From contig NZ_JAGRPM010000006.1 in the NCBI RefSeq assembly GCF_019449565.1, positions 1-64,000 on the forward strand: 64,000 nucleotides of DNA. The letters are read 5' to 3'. The notes under the pieces are model-generated. The model saw nothing but the letters and a program-made list of their open reading frames with translations, had not been told where the DNA came from and did no database searches. Position 1 is the stretch's first letter; the number at the start of each line of letters is the position of its first letter. The position numbers were made by a program, and so were the translations under genes. Positions 60,350 through 64,000 of this stretch are shown piece by piece. Source of the stretch: Rhodoblastus sp. (lineage in GTDB: Bacteria > Pseudomonadota > Alphaproteobacteria > Rhizobiales > Beijerinckiaceae).

Positions 60350-60399
60350 CTTTTTGTTTTAACGCGTATTCGCTTCGCTTGAAAAGCGCTTAGCCGCTG

Positions 60400-60813
60400 T
60401 CAGGCCGCGTTGGCGGCGCCAGCCTTCATCGTTTCGGCTATGGCCGTATAGGCGGTCAGCCAGGCCTCCCGCGTCTCGTCGGTAAAGGATTCGCCCAGCC
60501 CCTGCTCAAGAGTCCAGATCAGCGCTGCGCCAACGGGCGCATAATGCTCGTCGCGCACCCCATAGCCCACATGTCGCTGCGCAAGCGACGTCAGCGCGGG
60601 CTGGAGCTGGTCGAATTTTTCCAGACTGTTCACTGCGAGCGCGAGGGTCGCCATGAGCTTGCGCCCCTGTTCGCCGATATCGCCCTTGAACATGGGCCGG
60701 ACCTCGGGCGCGATTTCGAACAGCCGCCCGTAAAACAGGCCGGCCGCCGTGTCGGCGATCGGCGCGACCTTGGCGAAACTCTGTTGGATCAGTTTGACTT
60801 GTTGCGGCGTCAT
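60400..60813 (-). CDS. Single-domain bacterial haemoglobin (globin)
   Basis: A 137-residue globin of the Vitreoscilla-haemoglobin/flavohaemoglobin-head type. It starts MTPQQVKLIQQSFAKVAPIAD and has FYGRLFEIAPEVRPMFKGD (Tyr B10 and Phe CD1 region), the proximal His in LTSLAQRHVGYGVRDEHYAPVG near 83, and the C-terminal LIWTLEQGLGESFTDETREAW. There is no FAD/NAD reductase part, so it is a single-domain form that probably binds O2 or NO. It stands alone, with a 184-base gap to the KirBac gene upstream. Confidence 0.92.
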   Translation of the reverse strand: MTPQQVKLIQQSFAKVAPIADTAAGLFYGRLFEIAPEVRPMFKGDIGEQGRKLMATLALAVNSLEKFDQLQPALTSLAQRHVGYGVRDEHYAPVGAALIWTLEQGLGESFTDETREAWLTAYTAIAETMKAGAANAA

Positions 60814-60997
60814 GCAAGGCTCCCCGGATTATTGGACGCCGCGAGCCGATCCATGGCGGCGGCGCGGACGCCCATTCAAGGCAAGGACTATGCCGTGAAT
60901 TTTCGCCCGTAGCGCCTTGCGGCTGCCGAAACGGCGCCCGAGCAAGGACATCGCCTCGCCAGAGTCTTGATCAGTACGATGCTTTTTTGTGCGTCCG

Positions 60998-61894
60998 TCA
61001 GCTCTCGTCCAGCGGCTCGGTGATGCTGAGCTGCCGGTAGTCGATCTGCGGCACGCCATTCTCGCGCGCGTTCAGAATATCGGCGAAGACCTCGCCAAAC
61101 CGAATGTCGCGCCAGGAATAGCCCTTGCGCACATTGATGGTCTGGCCGGAGACATCGTCCAGACCGTCGAAGATCACGACGAAAAAGGCGTCCATCGCCT
61201 CCAGTTGCTCGGGGCCGAGGCCAAACAGGGGGCCTTTCTCGTCGATCGGATGAAAAAGCGTCCAGGAAAAGGCGAAGATCGGATTGCGCGCCTGCACCAA
61301 TTGCAGCTGTTTGAACCTGCGGTAGCCGACGCCCTCGGCCGTGTCGTCGTTATAGATCAGCCAGACCTCGCCGCGCGCCGCATTCACGGAACTGCGGCGG
61401 GCGTTGACGAAACGCGCCATCAGCATGTTCTGGCCGTCATGCGGCGCCATGGTCATCACGTCGGCGAAAATGACCCGCGCGCGCGGCCGGGAGAAGCGCG
61501 CGAAAATCAGGCCGGTGAACACGGCCAGAGTCGACATGCCAGTGAAGATTTCCAGCGTTGCGATCGAATGGCCGTAAGCGTTCCGCGGATGCATGTCGCC
61601 ATAGCCGACAGTCGCCAGAGTCTCGATCGAAAAGAAAAACAGATCGACTAAAGAGCCCGGCCGCGCATTGGCGACACAATCGCCGCCCAGCCAGAACAGA
61701 GTGGCGAAGATGATGTTCATCACCAGGAAATAAAGTCCGAAGCCGCCGAAAAACACCGGCCAGGACACGCTCATGCTGTTGTGGAACGCATCGGTCCAGA
61801 AGGATTGGTCGAGACCGCGAGTCAGGAATTCGCGGTCGCCGATGCGGACGATCTGGGCGCGGTCGGCGTTGTGGCGATGGCGACGGCGGATCAT
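60998..61894 (-). CDS. Inward-rectifier potassium channel, KirBac type
   Basis: A 298-residue channel. An amphipathic slide helix (LDQSFWTDAFHNSMS) leads to the first helix (WPVFFGGFGLYFLVMNIIFATLF), the pore helix and filter FSIETLATVGYGDMHPRNAY near 92-108, then the second helix (STLAVFTGLIFARFSRPRAR). The cytoplasmic immunoglobulin-like domain runs from about 140 to 298 (QNMLMARFVNARRSSV, FSWTLFHPIDEKGPLFGL). This is the normal KirBac architecture. It lies 4 bases after the GST gene on the same strand, so the rhodanese, GST and Kir genes may form one unit. Confidence 0.94.
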   Translation of the reverse strand: MIRRRHRHNADRAQIVRIGDREFLTRGLDQSFWTDAFHNSMSVSWPVFFGGFGLYFLVMNIIFATLFWLGGDCVANARPGSLVDLFFFSIETLATVGYGDMHPRNAYGHSIATLEIFTGMSTLAVFTGLIFARFSRPRARVIFADVMTMAPHDGQNMLMARFVNARRSSVNAARGEVWLIYNDDTAEGVGYRRFKQLQLVQARNPIFAFSWTLFHPIDEKGPLFGLGPEQLEAMDAFFVVIFDGLDDVSGQTINVRKGYSWRDIRFGEVFADILNARENGVPQIDYRQLSITEPLDES

Positions 61895-61898
61895 CGGC

Positions 61899-62552
61899 TC
61901 AGAGATTTTCCCATTTCTCGATCACCCAGCTTTCGGCCTTCGCGCCTTCGCGCCAGTGCGCGAAAGCGGGATGGGACAGGATCGCGTCGCAATAGGCGCG
62001 GGCGGGCGCTTCCAGCGACAGGGCGTAAGTGTCGAGGCGGCTGGCGACCGGCGCAAAAAAGGCGTCGGCGGCGGAAAATGCGCCGAACAGGAAGGGACCG
62101 CCATATTGCGCGGGCGTTTCCGTGAAAATGGCCTGAATGCGGGCGAGATCCGCCTGCGCCGCTTCTTCCAGCGGCAAGGGCGCGGCGCGACGGGCGCGGC
62201 GGAAATTGGTCGGGCAGGCTTGGCGCAGTCCCTGAAAGCCGGCATGCATTTCCGCACAGAGCGAGCGCGCCCGGGCGCGAGCCTGAGCCGCCTTGGGCCA
62301 GACATTCCGGTCGGGGAATTTTTCCGCGAGATATTCGACGATGGCGAGCGAATCCCACACGGCGAAATCGTCGTCGCGCAGCAGCGGCACCTTCCCGGTC
62401 GGCCCCTCGCGCAGCATTTTTTCGCGCGAGCCGTCGACATAAAGCGGCGTGACCACTTCCGTGAAGGGAATATCCAGAGCGCGCATGAGCAGCCAGGGCC
62501 GCAGCGACCAGGACGAATAGGCCTTGTTGCCGATGAACAATGTCAAGGACAT
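61899..62552 (-). CDS. Glutathione S-transferase family protein
   Basis: A 217-residue GST. It starts MSLTLFIGNKAYSSWSLRPW, with the catalytic-Ser-like SSWSLR found in zeta/YfcF-type bacterial GSTs, then GKVPLLRDDDFAVWDSLAIVEYLAEKFP with the D-S glutathione pair. The helical C-terminal domain includes FLFGAFSAADAFFAP (N-capping box). The start at 62552 has GGAG upstream; the longer frame to 62810 overlaps the rhodanese gene. It lies 14 bases after the rhodanese stop. Confidence 0.91.
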   Translation of the reverse strand: MSLTLFIGNKAYSSWSLRPWLLMRALDIPFTEVVTPLYVDGSREKMLREGPTGKVPLLRDDDFAVWDSLAIVEYLAEKFPDRNVWPKAAQARARARSLCAEMHAGFQGLRQACPTNFRRARRAAPLPLEEAAQADLARIQAIFTETPAQYGGPFLFGAFSAADAFFAPVASRLDTYALSLEAPARAYCDAILSHPAFAHWREGAKAESWVIEKWENL

Positions 62553-62566
62553 GAAAAACTCCGGAC

Positions 62567-62986
62567 TCAGGGCTTTTTGGCAGGCGGCGCAAGCGGCGCC
62601 TCGTGCGGCGCGCCGGCCTTTTTCCAGGCGCCGAATCCGCCCTCGACATGGGCGACCGGCGCGAGTCCCATGCGCTGCGCCAGATGGGTCGCCAGAGCGG
62701 AGCGAAGGCCTCCGGCGCAGAAAAAGACAAAGGTCTTGTCTTGCTGGAATTGCGGCTTGGCATAGGGGCTGGCCGGGTCGATCCAGAATTCCAGCATGCC
62801 GCGCGGGCAATGGAAGGCGCCGGCGATTCGCCCTTCCCTCTCCAGTTCACGCGGGTCGCGCAGATCGACGAACAGCACATCGTCGCGCCCGAGCAGTTCC
62901 TGCGCCTCAGCTACGCTCAAGGTCTTGATCGCGGCGTTGGCCTCGGCCAGCATTTGCTGGATTCCATAAGAGATGTTCGACGGCAT
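62567..62986 (-). CDS. Rhodanese-like domain protein
   Basis: A 139-residue single-domain sulfurtransferase. DVLFVDLRDPRELEREGRI is the first rhodanese motif, and the active-site loop is VFFCAGGLRSALATHLAQRMG with the catalytic Cys near residue 91, followed by VAHVEGGFGAWKKAG. It has an N-terminal helix (QQMLAEANAAIKTLSVAEA) and no signal peptide. It is the first gene of a probable rhodanese-GST-Kir unit. The substrate is unknown. Confidence 0.92.
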   Translation of the reverse strand: MPSNISYGIQQMLAEANAAIKTLSVAEAQELLGRDDVLFVDLRDPRELEREGRIAGAFHCPRGMLEFWIDPASPYAKPQFQQDKTFVFFCAGGLRSALATHLAQRMGLAPVAHVEGGFGAWKKAGAPHEAPLAPPAKKP

Positions 62987-63079
62987 GGGGGATTCCTTCT
63001 GGCCGGATTGGACCGTAGGGCCGCCGCCGCGTCAACTTCCATCTCTTGACCCGGCCCCGGCTTTTGCCGACAAGCGGGA

Positions 63080-63352
63080 ATGCTCGAAGACGACCCCCTC
63101 GCCCAGACCATCATCGCGCTTTGCGCCGCCGTCGGCCCCGGCAAATCGATCGACCCCTCGGAGGCGGCGAAACATTACGCCCGCCAGCGCGAGGAGGACG
63201 ATCTCGCCTGGCGCAGCCATTTGACGCAAGTGCGCGCTCGCGCCGTGGCGCTCGCCCGCGCGGGAAGGCTGGTGGTCTATCGCAAAGGCAAACCGGCGGA
63301 CCCCAATGATTTTCGCGGCGTCTATCGCATCGGCCTGCCGCGCGGCGACTGA
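63080..63352 (+). CDS. DUF3253 family protein
   Basis: A 90-residue protein with a winged-helix-like pattern: QTIIALCAAVGPGKSIDPSE, AAKHYARQREEDDLAWRSHL, VRARAVALARAGRLVVYRKG and DFRGVYRIGLP. These match DUF3253, small proteins of unknown function, often near S-adenosyl-dependent or biotin-related genes. The gene is divergent from the rhodanese gene (93 bases apart). The YdcF-family gene begins 30 bases downstream. Confidence 0.85.
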   Translation: MLEDDPLAQTIIALCAAVGPGKSIDPSEAAKHYARQREEDDLAWRSHLTQVRARAVALARAGRLVVYRKGKPADPNDFRGVYRIGLPRGD

Positions 63353-63382
63353 CGTCCGGAGCGGGGAAGAGGAAGCGCCGAA

Positions 63383-64000
63383 ATGTTTTTCAACGTCTCG
63401 AAAATCGTCTGGCTGTTCGCCTCGCCGCTGCACTTCCTGCTCATCTGCCTGATCGTCGGGCTGCTGCTTGCCCCGCGCTGGCGCTACGGCCGCACGTTGG
63501 CGCTCGCGGCGACCGCAGGCCTCGCGCTGATGGCCTTTTCGCCCGTCAGCGCAATGCTGCTGCGCCCGCTGGAGGACCGATTCCCGCGCCGCGCAGAGGC
63601 GATGCCGCCGCCCAAGGGAATCATCGTGCTGGGCGGGGCGCTGGACGAGCGCATAGCCGCCGCGCGCGGCCAGGTGGCCACCAATGAAGCCGCAGAGCGC
63701 ATGACCGCCGCAGCGGCGCTGGCGCGGCTCTACCCTCAGGCGAAGCTGGTCTTTTCGGGAGGCTCGGGCGCGCTGGTCGACGATTCGGCGAAGGAAGCCG
63801 ACGTCGCGCGCCAATTATGGCGCGAACTCGGCGTGCCCGACAGCCAGATGGTCTTCGAGGACCGCTCGCGCAACACGTTCGAGAACGCCGTCTACACCAA
63901 GGCGCTCGTCAAGCCGCGCAAAGGCGAGGACTGGCTGCTGATCACCTCGGCCTATCACATGCCGCGCGCCATGGGCATTTTCCGCGCGCTGGGGATGGAG
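63383..64000 (+). CDS. YdcF/ElyC-family (DUF218) membrane protein, 3' end outside the window
   Basis: The first 206 codons are present. Two N-terminal membrane helices (VSKIVWLFASPLHFLLICLI and LALAATAGLALMAFSPVSAM) are followed by the DUF218 domain: KGIIVLGGALDERI, AERMTAAAALARLYPQAKLV, FSGGSGALV, EDRSRNTFENAVYTKAL and LLITSAYHMPRAMGIFRALG. ElyC-type proteins of this family support cell-envelope integrity in E. coli. ATG 63383 has GGAAGCG upstream. The gene runs off the right edge. Confidence 0.9.
   Translation, partial: MFFNVSKIVWLFASPLHFLLICLIVGLLLAPRWRYGRTLALAATAGLALMAFSPVSAMLLRPLEDRFPRRAEAMPPPKGIIVLGGALDERIAAARGQVATNEAAERMTAAAALARLYPQAKLVFSGGSGALVDDSAKEADVARQLWRELGVPDSQMVFEDRSRNTFENAVYTKALVKPRKGEDWLLITSAYHMPRAMGIFRALGME

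Noticed and set aside
60829..60951. 40-codon reverse frame upstream of the globin gene
   Set aside because: Arg-rich shadow sequence, no start signal or homology that can be recognised.

Overview
The window is a 64 kb piece of a GC-rich alphaproteobacterial chromosome. The gene set points to the Hyphomicrobiales, possibly a Beijerinckiaceae- or Methylocystaceae-like lineage: an Irr-type iron regulator with its own ICE-like box, a phasin, the ClpS/ClpA pair, dgt next to erpA, DUF1489 and many rhizobial-type housekeeping proteins. No 16S rRNA, methane or nitrogen-fixation gene is present, so the genus stays open. There is no CRISPR array, rRNA operon or complete mobile element.

Layout. Positions 1-4000 look accessory. 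They hold the end of an IS21-type insertion sequence that truncates a Tat-exported amidohydrolase, a small basic secreted peptide, the orphan 3' half of a tRNA-Val gene followed by a perfect inverted repeat, and a lower-GC nfeD/slipin pair ending at tRNA-Glu. From 4.1 to 14.9 kb come recJ, a glutathione transferase, homoserine dehydrogenase, a glycosyltransferase, dgt/erpA, an OpgC-like acyltransferase overlapping an SGNH hydrolase, and a kinase fusion. From 15.0 to 24.8 kb is a carbon-flow block: a FadR/LldR-type regulator flanked by two matching operators, lutABC (lactate to pyruvate), then aceE-aceF-lpdA (pyruvate to acetyl-CoA) closed by a strong terminator. From 24.8 to 32.8 kb are a Hint-domain protein, an AraC regulator, ccoG, a copper-type P-ATPase with a C-terminal metal-binding domain, and a 2OG-Fe(II) oxygenase.

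From 32.9 to 35.7 kb is a thiazole operon (thiO-thiS-thiG-thiE) behind a TPP riboswitch, followed by irr. From 36.4 to 44.9 kb are two exported hydrolases, an exopolysaccharide-initiating sugar transferase, a TerC-family protein and hflKC. Around tRNA-Lys (45.1-46.8 kb) is a second accessory patch with a decayed SOS-associated peptidase and small uncharacterised proteins. From 46.8 to 56.2 kb are an AlkB-type alkane hydroxylase, an ion channel, an FAD oxidase, an unrecognised 412-residue protein, clpA/clpS and a phasin. The last 8 kb hold a SPOR-tailed D,D-carboxypeptidase, a DnaJ/VWA pair, DUF1489, a globin, a KirBac channel, a second GST, a rhodanese, DUF3253 and the start of a YdcF-family gene.

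The clearest functional logic is the lactate-pyruvate-acetyl-CoA block, the riboswitch-controlled thiazole operon (TPP is also the cofactor of AceE), and the copper/cytochrome-oxidase assembly pair. The best candidates for something undescribed are the orphan 412-residue protein, the split acyltransferase/SGNH module, the homodimeric-type PDH beside lutABC under a paired operator, and the tRNA-Val half-gene with its inverted repeat.
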